DNA of 64,000 bases from an uncultured Prevotellaceae bacterium (GTDB lineage: Bacteria > Bacteroidota > Bacteroidia > Bacteroidales > Bacteroidaceae), in assembly GCA_902800435.1 (NCBI GenBank), contig CADCEQ010000007.1:1-64000 (forward strand), given 5' to 3'. Below are positions 25,019 to 34,819 of the stretch, piece after piece. Position 1 is the stretch's first letter, and each line of letters begins with the position of its first letter. The notes beneath the pieces are model-generated. The model was not told where the DNA came from and searched no databases. It saw only the letters and a list, made by a program, of their open reading frames with translations. The translations under genes were made by a program, and so were the position numbers.

Positions 25019-25179
25019 CGCTTCAACTTAGCTTAGTTTTGCTATTTAGAGTTGACAAAGGTACAAATAACTTCACAAAAACGCTCGTCATTAACTCCTT
25101 TTAACTCCAATAACTCCTTTAACTCCCCAAAAAGCACTATCTTTGCACCACGAATCTAATTTAATTATCACTAAGAAAC
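25019..25179. promoter_or_regulatory. Divergent intergenic region with nonamer array (RAYT operon / mdh)
   Basis: Minus strand carries TACCTTTG (rc of 25056-25063), a -7 box for the RAYT-peptidase-dehydratase operon; plus strand carries TATCTTTGC (25138-25146) for mdh, 33 nt before its ATG. Neither has a clear -33 box. Between them lie 9-bp units ATTAACTCC, TTTAACTCC, AATAACTCC, TTTAACTCC (25090-25126), so the array occupies the upstream promoter zone of mdh. Confidence 0.55.
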
Positions 25180-26172
25180 ATGGCAACATTAACAAACGAC
25201 AAGCTGGTCATCGTCGGCGCAGGCGGCATGATCGGTTCAAACATGGTTCAGAGCGTACTGATGCTCGGCCTTACCAACAACATTTGTCTGTACGACATCT
25301 ACGAACCCGGTGTTCACGGCGTTTACGACGAGATGTGTCACTGTGCCTTCCCCGGCGCAAACATCAGCTATACCGTCGATGCCGCTGAGGCTTTCACGGG
25401 TGCGAAGTACATCATCTCCAGCGGCGGCGCTCCCCGTAAGGAGGGCATGACCCGCGAGGACCTGCTCAAGGGCAACTGCCAGATTGCCGCTGAGTTTGGT
25501 GAGAATATCAAGAAGTACTGCCCCGACGTGAACCACGTCGTCGTCATCTTCAATCCCGCCGATGTGACAGCCCTCACGGCGCTTATCCACTCTGGTCTGA
25601 AGCCCAACCAGCTCACATCGCTGGCCGCCCTCGATTCTACCCGTCTTCAGCAGCAGCTGGCACTGGAGTTCGGCGTGCGTCAGGACAAGGTGACAAACGC
25701 CTACACCTACGGCGGTCACGGCGAGCAGATGGCCGTCTTCGCATCGAAGGCCATGATCGACGGCAAGCCCCTCTCAGAGCTTCCCCTCTCCGACGAGCGC
25801 TGGGCTGAGATCAAGCACATGACCACCCAGGGCGGCAGCAACATCATCAAGCTGCGCGGACGCTCTTCGTTCCAGAGCCCTGCCTACCAGGCTGTCAAGA
25901 TGATTGAGGGCGCCATGGGCGGCGAACCGTTCAAGTGGCCTGCCGGCTGCTACGTGAACAGCGAGGAGCTTGGCTTCAAGAACGTCATGATGGCTATGCC
26001 CACCGTCATCGACAAGGACGGCGTACACTTCACAGCCCCCGAAGGCACGGCTGAGGAGATGGCAGCCCTGCAGGCTTCCTACGAGCACCTGCAGAAGATG
26101 CGCGACGAGATTATCGGTCTCGACATCATTCCTGCAGTGGCTGACTGGAAGACGGAGAATCCGAACCTTTAA
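25180..26172 (+). CDS. mdh: Malate dehydrogenase
   Basis: 330 residues of the LDH/MDH superfamily. The NAD-binding loop GAGGMIGSN is at about 13-21, followed by the active-site region IFNPADV and the YTYGGHGEQMAVFAS segment with the catalytic His. It interconverts malate and oxaloacetate with NAD, feeding the reductive succinate/propionate branch used by anaerobic Bacteroidales. Own promoter upstream; gamma-carbonic anhydrase gene follows after 15 bp. Confidence 0.92.
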   Translation: MATLTNDKLVIVGAGGMIGSNMVQSVLMLGLTNNICLYDIYEPGVHGVYDEMCHCAFPGANISYTVDAAEAFTGAKYIISSGGAPRKEGMTREDLLKGNCQIAAEFGENIKKYCPDVNHVVVIFNPADVTALTALIHSGLKPNQLTSLAALDSTRLQQQLALEFGVRQDKVTNAYTYGGHGEQMAVFASKAMIDGKPLSELPLSDERWAEIKHMTTQGGSNIIKLRGRSSFQSPAYQAVKMIEGAMGGEPFKWPAGCYVNSEELGFKNVMMAMPTVIDKDGVHFTAPEGTAEEMAALQASYEHLQKMRDEIIGLDIIPAVADWKTENPNL

Positions 26173-26187
26173 TTGAGGAATTAATCA

Positions 26188-26694
26188 ATGGCTTTGATTA
26201 AGAGTTATCGCGGTCTCGCTCCCAAGTGGGGGCGAGACTGCTATTTTAGCGAGAACGCCACAATCGTCGGCGATGTGACGATGGGTGACGAATGCTCTGT
26301 GTGGTTCAATGCCGTCGTGCGTGGCGACGTGGCTCCCATCACCATTGGCGACCGGACGAACGTCCAGGACGGATCGTGCGTCCACGTGACCCACGACACA
26401 GGTCCCACCCACATCGGCAGCGACGTGACCATCGGCCACAACGTCACCGTACACGCCTGCACCATCCACGACGGTGCGCTCATCGGCATGGGCTCCACCC
26501 TGCTCGACAACTGCGAGGTGGGCGAAGGCGCCATCGTGGCCGCCGGTGCCCTGGTGCTGCAAGGCACAAAAATACCGCCCCGCGAAATCTGGGGCGGCGT
26601 ACCTGCCAAGTACTTGAAGCCCGTCAGCCCTGGCCAGACCGACAACGCCAAGCACTACGTGGCATATTCCAAGTTTTATTTAGAGGAGGAGTGA
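26188..26694 (+). CDS. Gamma-carbonic anhydrase-like hexapeptide-repeat protein
   Basis: 168 residues with left-handed beta-helix hexapeptide repeats (about 15-145, for example TNVQDGSCVHVTH and HIGSDVTIGHNVTVH), including the three His positions that bind Zn or Fe in YrdA/gamma-CA proteins. Proposed to hydrate CO2 or to be a non-catalytic relative. Cotranscribed with mdh. Its 3' end overlaps the convergent metallophosphoesterase gene by 19 bp, so there is no room for a terminator. Confidence 0.9.
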   Translation: MALIKSYRGLAPKWGRDCYFSENATIVGDVTMGDECSVWFNAVVRGDVAPITIGDRTNVQDGSCVHVTHDTGPTHIGSDVTIGHNVTVHACTIHDGALIGMGSTLLDNCEVGEGAIVAAGALVLQGTKIPPREIWGGVPAKYLKPVSPGQTDNAKHYVAYSKFYLEEE

Positions 26695-27794
26695 AGCGTC
26701 GCCACGACGTACTCTGACTGGGTGCCGATGCGGAACTTGCCGCCCCAGAGGCCGATGCCGCTGCTGACGTAGTAGCGGGTGGCTCCGCGCTGGTACGGCC
26801 CCCAGGAGCACTCGTAGACGTGGTCGGTAATCCAGGAGATGGGCCATACCTGACCGCGATGGGTGTGGCCGCTCAACTGGAAGTCGATGCCGGCCTTCTC
26901 GGTACGGTCGAGGTCGTAGGGCTGGTGGTCGAGGACGATGGTGAAAGCCCCCCTTACGGTCCCCGAGGGGGCTTCATTAGTTTGAGCAATTGTTAAGGGC
27001 TTGCGCCGCCTGTTGGTGCGGTCGTCGCGGCCGATGATAACAATGGCGGAGTCGACGACGGCGGTGCTGTCGATGAGCAGGTGGATGCCGGCATCGCGGT
27101 AGAACTGCTGGGCCTCTGGACATCCGCTGTAGTATTCGTGATTGCCGAGGCAGGCATAGACGGGAGCCTTCAGACGGTGGAACTCCTCGGCCATGTGCTC
27201 CTCCAAAAGCGGGCGCATCGAACCGTCGATGATGTCACCGGCAATGAGGATGAAGTCGGGCTGCTCGGCGTTGACGAGGTCAACCCAGCGTGCCAGCTCC
27301 TTGCGGGGATTGTGGTAGCCTATGTGCAGGTCGCTCATCATCACAACCCTGTAGTCGCGAGGCAGCGGTTTGTCGGTCTGCAAGTCCAGTTCTACGCGTA
27401 CCTTATTCTTATAGTGTAGATTGCCATAGAGGAAGATGCCGAAGATAAGCACTACGATGGCAGCCGCCGACCATCCGTTCTGATAGAGCCACGAGCGGGG
27501 CACCAAGTGGACGAGCCGTCCCAGGTCGAGCACGAGGAACACGATGACGAGATACATCAGGATGAAGATGCTCGACGTGCTGATTTCATAGCACGCCTGA
27601 GCCACCGGGAGCGGCAGGCTGTCGAAACGACGGCCGAAGTTGAGGAACATCAGCAGAAACGAGCCAACGCCAAGGACGATGACCAGCAGTCGCCACACTT
27701 TTGCCACGGGCAACAATACCCAGATGTGCCACGACAAGTAGACGAGAGCCAGCAGTGGCAGCACCATGAACAGCATCATCCACATAGTTTTCAT
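26676..27794 (-). CDS. Membrane-anchored metallophosphoesterase
   Basis: 372 residues from ATG 27794. Three to four N-terminal membrane helices (about 1-125) are followed by a calcineurin-like domain with DLHIGYHN, GDIIDG, GNHEYY, LDHQPYD and GHTHRGQ, all metal-ligand motifs intact. Resembles YkuE/YaeI-type enzymes acting on membrane lipids or pyrophosphates; substrate not defined. Starts 2 bp from the waaA stop, so it is the last gene of a gltX-waaA-phosphoesterase unit. A palindromic insert encodes APSGTVRGA between two conserved motifs. Confidence 0.9.
   Translation of the reverse strand: MKTMWMMLFMVLPLLALVYLSWHIWVLLPVAKVWRLLVIVLGVGSFLLMFLNFGRRFDSLPLPVAQACYEISTSSIFILMYLVIVFLVLDLGRLVHLVPRSWLYQNGWSAAAIVVLIFGIFLYGNLHYKNKVRVELDLQTDKPLPRDYRVVMMSDLHIGYHNPRKELARWVDLVNAEQPDFILIAGDIIDGSMRPLLEEHMAEEFHRLKAPVYACLGNHEYYSGCPEAQQFYRDAGIHLLIDSTAVVDSAIVIIGRDDRTNRRRKPLTIAQTNEAPSGTVRGAFTIVLDHQPYDLDRTEKAGIDFQLSGHTHRGQVWPISWITDHVYECSWGPYQRGATRYYVSSGIGLWGGKFRIGTQSEYVVATLHSSSK
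26945..26977. repeat. Palindromic insertion within the metallophosphoesterase gene
   Basis: Plus strand AAGCCCCCCTTACGG-TCCCCGAGGGGGCTT; stem AAGCCCCC / GGGGGCTT with one bulge. In frame; different sequence from the 14541/28141 type but similar in size and GC-rich hairpin design. Confidence 0.7.
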
Positions 27795-27795
27795 G

Positions 27796-29031
27796 TTATA
27801 ATTGGGCAGCCGCAAGAATCTTGGTGGTCGCACCAGCCTTGCCCATCACGTAGTCGCCGGCAGCCTTGCCGGCCTGCTGAAGGGCTGTCGCATCAGCAGC
27901 AAAACGGTCCATGATGCGTGCAAAGTCGTCGTAGCCGCTGATTTCCAGTCCACCGCCGCACTGTTTCAGCTCCTGTGCCTCCTGGAACTTCTCGTTCTCG
28001 GGGCCGAAGATGACGGGGCGCCCCCACACGGCGGCCTCCACCGTGTTGTGAATGCTCACGCCGAAGCCGCCGCCGACGTAGCAGACGGTGGCGTAGCGGT
28101 AGATGCTCGAAAGCAGACCGAAGCAGTCGATGATGAGGGCAGACCCTCCCCCGGCCCCTCCCTGTAAGGGCGGGGAGTAGTTAGTATAGCGCTGCACGTT
28201 CCAACCTTCCAATTTCCGTTCTATCTGCTGGAGGTGGTCTTCGCCGATGACGTGGGGCGCAATGATGAGCTTCCACTCCGGATGCTCGCAGAAATACTTG
28301 ATAAAGATGTCCTCATCGGGCGGCCACGACGAGCCGGCAACAAACACCTTCGGGGTATCACCCACGAACTGCTCAACCACCGGCAGCTGCTTGGCCTGCT
28401 CCTTAATCTGGAGCACGCGGTCGAAACGGGTATCGCCAGTGATGGTGACGCAGGTAATGCCGATCTTCGCCAACAGTTCTCGGCTCACCTCGTTCTGCAC
28501 AAAGAAATGGGTGAAGCAGTTCAGCACGCGCCCGTACTGCCTACCGTACCACTTGAAGAATATCTGGTCGGGACGGAAGATGCTCGAAACGCTGTAGACG
28601 GGCACGCGGCGGTGCTTCAGGATATGCAGGTAGTTATACCAGAATTCATACTTGATGAAGAACGCCACCTCGGGACGTATCAGCCGCAGGAAGCGGCGGG
28701 CGTTGGTGATAGTGTCGAGCGGCAGGTAGCAGACGATGTCGGCTCCCTCGTAGTCCTTGCGCACCTCGTAGCCCGATGGCGAGAAGAACGTCAGCAGAAT
28801 CTTATACTCCGGATGGTCGCGTCGAAGCTGTTCCATCAGCGGGCGCCCCTGCTCGAACTCGCCGAGCGAGGCGGCATGGAACCAGGCGTAGCGGGCCGTA
28901 GGGTCAACCTTCTCCCTCAGTACGCCGAAGGCAGCACGTTCGCCGCGCCACATCTTGCGCACTTTCTCGTTGAACAGGCTGTAGACGGCCACGCCCAAGA
29001 GGTAGAGGTATATGATCAGGTTATAGAGCAT
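27796..29031 (-). CDS. waaA: 3-deoxy-D-manno-octulosonic acid (Kdo) transferase
   Basis: 411 residues of GT30 type. An N-terminal membrane anchor (about 3-17) precedes the acceptor domain with HAASLGEFEQGRPL and FFSPSGYE (typical Kdo transferase motifs); the C-terminal GT-B domain has VAGSSWPPDED and VCYVGGGFGVSIHNTVEAA. It transfers Kdo to lipid A precursor on the inner membrane. Its ATG overlaps the gltX stop (TGATG). A GC-rich palindrome encodes SPPLQGGAGGGS in the inter-motif region, in frame. Confidence 0.94.
   Translation of the reverse strand: MLYNLIIYLYLLGVAVYSLFNEKVRKMWRGERAAFGVLREKVDPTARYAWFHAASLGEFEQGRPLMEQLRRDHPEYKILLTFFSPSGYEVRKDYEGADIVCYLPLDTITNARRFLRLIRPEVAFFIKYEFWYNYLHILKHRRVPVYSVSSIFRPDQIFFKWYGRQYGRVLNCFTHFFVQNEVSRELLAKIGITCVTITGDTRFDRVLQIKEQAKQLPVVEQFVGDTPKVFVAGSSWPPDEDIFIKYFCEHPEWKLIIAPHVIGEDHLQQIERKLEGWNVQRYTNYSPPLQGGAGGGSALIIDCFGLLSSIYRYATVCYVGGGFGVSIHNTVEAAVWGRPVIFGPENEKFQEAQELKQCGGGLEISGYDDFARIMDRFAADATALQQAGKAAGDYVMGKAGATTKILAAAQL
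28141..28177. repeat. GC-rich palindromic insertion within waaA
   Basis: Plus strand AGACCCTCCCCCGGCCCC followed by the hairpin CTCCCTGTAAGGGCGGGGAG. Same orientation and design as in the activase and GH31 genes; adds a Gly/Pro-rich loop without disrupting the frame. Confidence 0.8.
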
Positions 29032-30548
29032 CAGCCGAGCACTCCAATGGCACGTTTCATTCTACGGATGGTCTCCTCCTTGCCGAGGAAGGCCGAGATG
29101 TCGAACATGCCCGGACCCTTGCCCTCGCCGACTAGCGTCAGTCGCCAGGCGTTCATGATATTGCCGAGCTTATACTCCTTCTCTTCAATCCACAGGTGGA
29201 CAATCTGCTCCTGATTCTCAAGCGAGAAGTCATCGATGCCTTCGAGCACGCCTATCAACTCGGTAAGCTGAGCTGCCGAATCCTCCTTCCAGCGCTTCTT
29301 CGCCGTCTTCTCATCGTACTCCGTGGGAGCCACGAAGAAGAACGAGCACAGGGGCCACAGCTCCTTGACGAACGAGACGCGGTCCTTCATCATCTCGCAG
29401 ACCTTCGTCACGCGCTCCAAGGTCTCCTGCGGGCAGTGCTGCTGCACCTCTGGCAGCCACAGACGGGCAATCTCCTCGGGCGACTTCTTCAGGATATACT
29501 CATGGTTGAACCAGATGCCCTTGTCGTAGGCGAACTTCGCACCGGCCTTCGAGCACTTCGTGATGTCGAACAGCGGCACCAGCTCGTCGAGCGTGAAGAG
29601 CTCCTGCTCCGTGCCGGGGTTCCAGCCCAACAGGGCGAGGAAGTTGATGACGGCCTCAGGGAAGTAGCCGTCCTCGCGGTAGCCGCGGCTCACGTCGCCC
29701 GTCTTCGGGTCGTGCCACTCCAGGGGGAACACGGGGAAGCCCAGCCGGTCGCCGTCGCGCTTCGACAGCTTGCCCTTGCCGTCAGGCTTCAGCAGCAGCG
29801 GCAGATGGGCAAACTGCGGCATGGTGTCGGCCCAACCGAAGGCCTCGTAGAGCAGCAAATGGAGCGGTGCCGACGGCAGCCACTCCTCACCGCGGATGAC
29901 GTGGGTTATCTCCATCAGGTGGTCGTCGACGATGTTGGCCAGGTGGTAGGTGGGCAGCTGGTCGGCACTCTTGAAGAGCACCTTGTCATCGATGATGTCG
30001 GTCTTCACGCGCACTTCGCCGCGAATCAGGTCGTTGACCAGCACCTCGCGGCCCGGCTCAATCTTGAAGCGGACGACGTACTGCTTGCCGTCGGCAATCA
30101 ACTGGTCGACCTCTTCCTTCGGCAGCGTCAGCGAGTTGCGCATCTGGCCGCGGGTGTGGCTATCGTACTGGAAATTCTGTATTTCGGCGCGCTTCGCCTC
30201 CAGTTCCTCAGGGGTGTCGAAGGCGATGTAGGCCTTGCCGTCGTCGAGCAGCTGCTGCACATATTTCTTATAGATGTCGCGGCGCTCGCTCTGGCGGTAC
30301 GGACCTTTGTCGCCGCCGAACGAGACACCCTCGTCGAACTTGATGCCGAGCCACTTGAACGACTCGATGATATACTCCTCGGCGCCGGGCACAAAGCGGT
30401 TCGAGTCGGTATCCTCAATGCGGAACACCAGGTCGCCGCCATGCTGCTTGGCAAACAGGTAATTATACAATGCGGTGCGCACACCACCAATATGTAAGGC
30501 ACCCGTAGGACTCGGGGCGAAACGTACTCTGACTCTTCTTTCTGACAT
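29031..30548 (-). CDS. gltX: Glutamyl-tRNA synthetase
   Basis: 505 residues from ATG 30548. Class I signature HIGG at about 19-22 ([10 protein letters not shown]) and KMSKS-like KLSKRDG near the middle; C-terminal anticodon-binding domain present. Charges tRNA-Glu. Promoter -7 box TATCTTTGC (rc of 30569-30577) lies about 21 bp upstream of the start, opposite the PgpH-like gene. First gene of gltX-waaA-phosphoesterase. Confidence 0.95.
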   Translation of the reverse strand: MSERRVRVRFAPSPTGALHIGGVRTALYNYLFAKQHGGDLVFRIEDTDSNRFVPGAEEYIIESFKWLGIKFDEGVSFGGDKGPYRQSERRDIYKKYVQQLLDDGKAYIAFDTPEELEAKRAEIQNFQYDSHTRGQMRNSLTLPKEEVDQLIADGKQYVVRFKIEPGREVLVNDLIRGEVRVKTDIIDDKVLFKSADQLPTYHLANIVDDHLMEITHVIRGEEWLPSAPLHLLLYEAFGWADTMPQFAHLPLLLKPDGKGKLSKRDGDRLGFPVFPLEWHDPKTGDVSRGYREDGYFPEAVINFLALLGWNPGTEQELFTLDELVPLFDITKCSKAGAKFAYDKGIWFNHEYILKKSPEEIARLWLPEVQQHCPQETLERVTKVCEMMKDRVSFVKELWPLCSFFFVAPTEYDEKTAKKRWKEDSAAQLTELIGVLEGIDDFSLENQEQIVHLWIEEKEYKLGNIMNAWRLTLVGEGKGPGMFDISAFLGKEETIRRMKRAIGVLG

Positions 30549-30568
30549 AGTTTTCTCGTAATTTGCGT

Positions 30569-30630
30569 GCAAAGATACGAAATTATTATCAATTATCGGT
30601 TGTCTATTATGAATTATTTTGTAACTTTGC
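30569..30630. promoter_or_regulatory. Divergent promoters between gltX and PgpH-like gene
   Basis: Plus strand: TTG (30600-30602), 19 bp, TAACTTTGC (30622-30630), 21 nt before the PgpH-like ATG. Minus strand: TATCTTTGC (rc of 30569-30577) for gltX with no clear -33 box. Degenerate AATTATC-type heptamers lie between them (about 30580-30618). Confidence 0.65.
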
Positions 30631-30650
30631 AGCGTAAACCCAAGAAAAGT

Positions 30651-32702
30651 ATGAAAAATAAGCAAATAATAGAGAGCACATACTGGCGCAACCTGCTCAT
30701 AAGGGCTTTAATGGTGGTCGGCACCATTGCTCTGATTGTGTGGGCCATGCCGCGCGATAAAGAAGCTAACTTCAAGATAGAGCAGGGCAAGCCCTGGCGC
30801 TACGCCGACTTCACCGCCCCCTTCGACTTCCCCATCTACAAGAGCGGAGAACTGGTGAAGCACGAGCGCGACAGTCTGCTGAAGGAGTTCGAACCTTATT
30901 ATAACTGCAACCGTGAGATTGAGATGCGGCAGATAGGGCAGTTCCGCAAAGACTACGCCGACGGCATACCTGGGCTCCCAAGGGAATACACCGAGCTGAT
31001 TGTCAACCAGTTGCACGAGTTCTACTCACAGGGCATCATGGACATCTCCGACTACAACAGTCTGAGGGCTGACACCTCAAAAACCATCCGCATCGTCTAC
31101 GGCAAGAGTGCGACGAGCCGGCAGGTCAGCCGCCTCTACTCCACCGTCGGAGCCTACGAGCAGATATTCCTCAACCCGAAGCTCTCCGCATACAAGGAAC
31201 TGCTTACCAAGTGCAGCCTGAACGACTACATCATGCCCAACCTGACCTACGACAAGGAGCGGACGGAGACCAGCCGCGAAGACCTGCTCACAGGCATTCC
31301 GCTGGCCAGCGGTGTGGCACAGCGCGGACAAAAGATTATTGACCGTGGTCAGATTGTCGACGAATACACCTACAACGTGCTCGAGTCATACTTCCGCGAG
31401 AGCGAGAGGCGCCAGAGCGACGACACCAAGTTCAGTTTTGTCGTCTTGGGCGAGATTCTCTACGTCTCGCTGCTCATCATCTGCTTCACCATCTACCTGT
31501 GGCTCTTCCGCCGCGACTACTACGAGCAGCCCCGCTCGCTGGCTATGCTCTATGCGCTCATCCTGCTGTTCTCAGTCACCGCCTCGCTGATGATCAGCCA
31601 CAACGTGCTCCACATCTACATCCTCCCCTTTGCCATGGTGCCCATCTTTGTCCGCGTGTTCATGGACTCGCGGACGGCCTTCATGGCCCACACCGTCATG
31701 GTGCTCATCTGTGCAGCCATGCTGCAGCATCCGCTGGAGTTCATCGCCGTTGAGGAGATAGCCGGAATGGTGGCCATCTTCTCGCTGCGCGAGCTGTCGA
31801 GCCGCTCACAGCTGTTCTGGACGGCCGCCCTCATCACGGGTGCCACCATGCTCATCAATCTGGCGCTCTTCTGGATACGCGACGACGATATCACGACCAT
31901 CGACTACAGCGAGTTCAACTACCTGCTGCTCAACGGCTTGCTGCTGTTCTGCTCCTACCCCCTGCTCTACATCATGGAGAAGGCCTTCAACTTCACGTCG
32001 AACATCACGCTCATCGAGCTCTCCGACATGAACAAGGAGCTGCTGCGCCGCATGAGCGAGGTGGCACCGGGCACCTTCCAGCACTCCATTCAGGTGGGCA
32101 ACCTGGCCGCCGAGATAGCCAACAAGATCGACGCCAAGAGTCAGTTGGTACGCACGGGCGCACTCTACCACGACATCGGCAAGACCGAGAACCCCATCTA
32201 CTTCACCGAGAACCAGTCGGGCATGAATCCCCACGAGGGCAAGACCTACGTCGAGAGTGCCCAGATGCTCATCAGCCACGTCACCGAGGGTCTGAAGCTG
32301 GCCGACAAGTATAACCTGCCGCAGGTCATCCGCGACTTCATCGCCACCCACCACGGTCTGGGCAAGACGAAGTTTTTCTATATCAAACAGAAAAATGAGC
32401 ACCCCGACGAGCCTGTCGACGACTTGCTGTTCACCTATCCGGGTCCCAACCCCTCCACTAAGGAGCAGGCCATCCTCATGATGGCCGATGCCGTCGAGGC
32501 CGCCTCCCGTTCGCTGAAAGAATACACCGAGCAGAACATCCGCGACCTCGTCGACCGCATCATCGACGGTCAGGTCGAAGAGGGCTACTTCCGCGACTGC
32601 CCTATCACCTACCGCGACATCCAGTACGCCAAGACCGTCCTCATCGAGAAACTCAAGACCATCTACCACACCCGCATCAGCTATCCGGAGTTAAAGAAGT
32701 GA
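30651..32702 (+). CDS. 7TM-HD phosphohydrolase (PgpH-like, probable c-di-AMP phosphodiesterase)
   Basis: 683 residues from ATG 30651. N-terminal helix (about 19-35), a large extracytoplasmic domain (7TMR-HDED, about 40-270), about seven membrane helices (about 270-460) and a C-terminal HD domain with [27 protein letters not shown] and THHGLG, so the metal ligands are intact. PgpH-type proteins hydrolyse cyclic di-AMP in Firmicutes; extension to Bacteroidetes is by homology. No terminator is seen; a repeat element follows. Confidence 0.9.
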   Translation: MKNKQIIESTYWRNLLIRALMVVGTIALIVWAMPRDKEANFKIEQGKPWRYADFTAPFDFPIYKSGELVKHERDSLLKEFEPYYNCNREIEMRQIGQFRKDYADGIPGLPREYTELIVNQLHEFYSQGIMDISDYNSLRADTSKTIRIVYGKSATSRQVSRLYSTVGAYEQIFLNPKLSAYKELLTKCSLNDYIMPNLTYDKERTETSREDLLTGIPLASGVAQRGQKIIDRGQIVDEYTYNVLESYFRESERRQSDDTKFSFVVLGEILYVSLLIICFTIYLWLFRRDYYEQPRSLAMLYALILLFSVTASLMISHNVLHIYILPFAMVPIFVRVFMDSRTAFMAHTVMVLICAAMLQHPLEFIAVEEIAGMVAIFSLRELSSRSQLFWTAALITGATMLINLALFWIRDDDITTIDYSEFNYLLLNGLLLFCSYPLLYIMEKAFNFTSNITLIELSDMNKELLRRMSEVAPGTFQHSIQVGNLAAEIANKIDAKSQLVRTGALYHDIGKTENPIYFTENQSGMNPHEGKTYVESAQMLISHVTEGLKLADKYNLPQVIRDFIATHHGLGKTKFFYIKQKNEHPDEPVDDLLFTYPGPNPSTKEQAILMMADAVEAASRSLKEYTEQNIRDLVDRIIDGQVEEGYFRDCPITYRDIQYAKTVLIEKLKTIYHTRISYPELKK

Positions 32703-32741
32703 CGGTGGGGTCAGTAACATCAAATAATAAATAGTAATTAT

Positions 32742-33166
32742 AAAAACTGCCTACACTGCTTACACTTAAAGCCAATACACTGACTATCAGTACAAAACTA
32801 AGTGTAGGCAAATTGGTTTAGTGTAGGCAAAGCCGCAGAATCAGCACTAATTTCAGAAAGAGATTGCCATGATTCTCGCAATTCATGCTTCAAAGAGCAT
32901 GATCAGATTTATGCAAATTACGGAAATTTCTTTCCGGAACAAGGCAAAAAGGCGTTCCCACGGCTTGGGACGTTTGTTCCACGGCCTGGAACAAATGTTC
33001 CAAGCCGTGGAACAAATCTGGAACAATGCTCTTGATAGCGATGAAGCCCGGCTTTCTTGATGCCATCGCTAGGCCGTTGCCTACACTAAACAAAATTGCC
33101 TACACTGCGCAAACGGCTGTTGGACAACCCGTTAAGCCTCGGTGTAGGCAGTGTAGGCAAATTTTC
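32742..33166. mobile_element. Foldback (MITE-like) repeat element with nested inverted repeats
   Basis: This occupies most of the 513-bp gene-free interval after the PgpH-like gene. Outer ends: AAAAACTGCCTACACTGC (left) and the reverse complement of GCAGTGTAGGCAAATTTT (right). An inner inverted pair of about 35 bp lies at 32800-32835 and 33072-33110, each with two TGCCTACACT words. A central hairpin cluster lies at 32954-33013. No transposase and no credible ORF; short ORFs on both strands are artefacts of the palindromes. A GC-rich palindrome (CGCGCGCATGTGCGCG, 33185-33200) follows. Mobility is inference. Confidence 0.65.
32954..33013. repeat. Three tandem GTTCCACGGCYTGGAAC palindromes
   Basis: Units: GTTCCCACGGCTTGGGAC (32954-32971), GTTCCACGGCCTGGAAC (32976-32992), GTTCCAAGCCGTGGAAC (32997-33013), with a partial fourth. 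Period about 21-22 bp. Each unit is nearly self-complementary; substitutions in unit 1 (CCC / GGG) are compensatory. Confidence 0.75.
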
Positions 33167-33215
33167 AAATTGTTTTCCTGCGCCCGCGCGCATGTGCGCG
33201 TACCTTATTATGTGG

Positions 33216-34715
33216 TTAGAGGCTGACCTCGACGCCGAGGCCGAGCACGCGGTTGGTGCGGGTGAAAGAGTCGCTGACCAGCGGCTGCTTCGAGGTCACG
33301 CGGTCGTAGGTGTCGTACATGGTCTGGAAGTAGGCGGCCTTGAGCGTCACCTTGTCCGTTGCCTTGTAGTTGAAGCCGAAGCCGAGGCTGTAGCTGTTGA
33401 CGACGAACGACATGTCGTTCATATACTCGTCGGTCAGTCCGTAGCGGGTGAGTTGTCCGCCGGCCGAGATGGTCAGGCGGTCGGTGACGTCCCACTCAGC
33501 ACCGGCCAGCAGCTCGTTGGAGTTGTGGCTCAGCTCGTCCTGGGCATTGCCATACCAGTCGGCCTCCTTATCGAAGAAGTGGTGCCAGCCAGCGCTGATG
33601 CGCACGTCGCTGATGGGACTCCACTGCGCGCCGATGGCCAGCAGGGCGGGGGCATCCTCGTTGACCGACTCGCCGTCGCGGTACTTGTTGACGGCCTCAA
33701 TCTCGCTGGCCTCGAAGACCGTCGACTCGTTCTTCATGCGCATCTGCGTCTTGAACTCATACTTGGCGGCGAAGTTGAAGCGGTCGTTCAGGCGGTAGTC
33801 GACGCCGATGACAGGGGCTACGCCGACACCCGACTGGTTGCAGAGCAGGTTGACGCCCTGCGAGTACTTCTGCAGCGAGCTGAAGCTCTTCTTGGCTCCC
33901 TCGAGCTGAGCCTTCGTGGCTACCAGCTCAGCGTACTGAGGCACGGCGGTGGCTCCGGCGGCCTCATACTGCGCCATGCCAGCATTGACCAAGTCGATGT
34001 TGTTGTCGACGGTGGTGGCTGCCGTCTGCAGGAAGCTGCCGAAGTTCATGTAGCGGTCCTCGCCCACGTTAACCATGATATTGCTGATCTTGGCCTTGTA
34101 GGTGGCAGTGCCGTAGAGCACGCGCAGACCACCATAGACCGACAGATGGTCGTTGACCTTGTAGGCCGTTCCGGCCTGAATGCCGAAGTAGTACTGACGG
34201 CCCTCCATATAGCCGTCCATGTCGTAGCCCTGGGCACCGAACGGTGTGAGCTGCGTGGCGATGTTGCCGACGACACTCTCGAAAGAGCCCAGACCGTCGG
34301 CAAACTCACAGCTGCCGCCACCGCCAGGTACCGAGAGATTCAGCTGCCACGACCAGTCGCCCGTGTTGTAGGCAGCCTGCAGCGAGGGAATGAAGGGGGC
34401 GTCGGCCGTACCCTCGAAGGACTTAGTGGCCTGGCCGTTGTTCTTGCGGCCATACTTGAAGAAGTCGTTGGTCGACGTGATGGTGCGCGTCTGGCGGGCA
34501 TACTGCCAGTTGAAGCCAATATGCAGGCCCTCGGGCATGAAGGCCACACCGGCGGGGTTGGAGTAGACGCCGTCGAGTGCGATGGAGGCATCGCGTGCGG
34601 GGTTCCTTAAAAAGTCGATACTCTGGTTTGTGTTGGTAAGAATGCCACCAGCCTGGGCGGTGGTTGCTGCGGCCAGCATCATGGCGCCGGCGAGCGTAGC
34701 TTGAATTTTGTTCAT
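33216..34715 (-). CDS. OmpP1/FadL/TodX-family outer membrane protein (paralogue 1)
   Basis: 499 residues with signal peptide about 1-22 (ending TTAQA). The N-terminal plug carries the family's NPAR and DGVYSNPAGVAFM (the NPA motif); the remainder is amphipathic beta strands ending in GVEVSL. Members take up hydrophobic compounds across the outer membrane. A Bacteroidetes -7 box TACCTTTGC (rc of 34744-34752) is 29 nt upstream of the start. Divergent from a paralogue of 448 residues. Substrate unknown. Confidence 0.88.
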   Translation of the reverse strand: MNKIQATLAGAMMLAAATTAQAGGILTNTNQSIDFLRNPARDASIALDGVYSNPAGVAFMPEGLHIGFNWQYARQTRTITSTNDFFKYGRKNNGQATKSFEGTADAPFIPSLQAAYNTGDWSWQLNLSVPGGGGSCEFADGLGSFESVVGNIATQLTPFGAQGYDMDGYMEGRQYYFGIQAGTAYKVNDHLSVYGGLRVLYGTATYKAKISNIMVNVGEDRYMNFGSFLQTAATTVDNNIDLVNAGMAQYEAAGATAVPQYAELVATKAQLEGAKKSFSSLQKYSQGVNLLCNQSGVGVAPVIGVDYRLNDRFNFAAKYEFKTQMRMKNESTVFEASEIEAVNKYRDGESVNEDAPALLAIGAQWSPISDVRISAGWHHFFDKEADWYGNAQDELSHNSNELLAGAEWDVTDRLTISAGGQLTRYGLTDEYMNDMSFVVNSYSLGFGFNYKATDKVTLKAAYFQTMYDTYDRVTSKQPLVSDSFTRTNRVLGLGVEVSL

Positions 34716-34819
34716 ATCCTAAAAACTTCTTAAAATTTTGGCTGCAAAGGTATAGTAATTGTTCCGAACGGGGCTGTTTTCGTACACAGTATTAGAATAT
34801 GTTAACTTAAAGGAACTTA

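Noticed and set aside
32869..33093. Short ORFs on both strands within the foldback element
   Set aside because: Their sequences (FHGLEQMFQAVEQ-type repeats on both strands) arise from the tandem palindromes; no Shine-Dalgarno, promoter or homology supports them.
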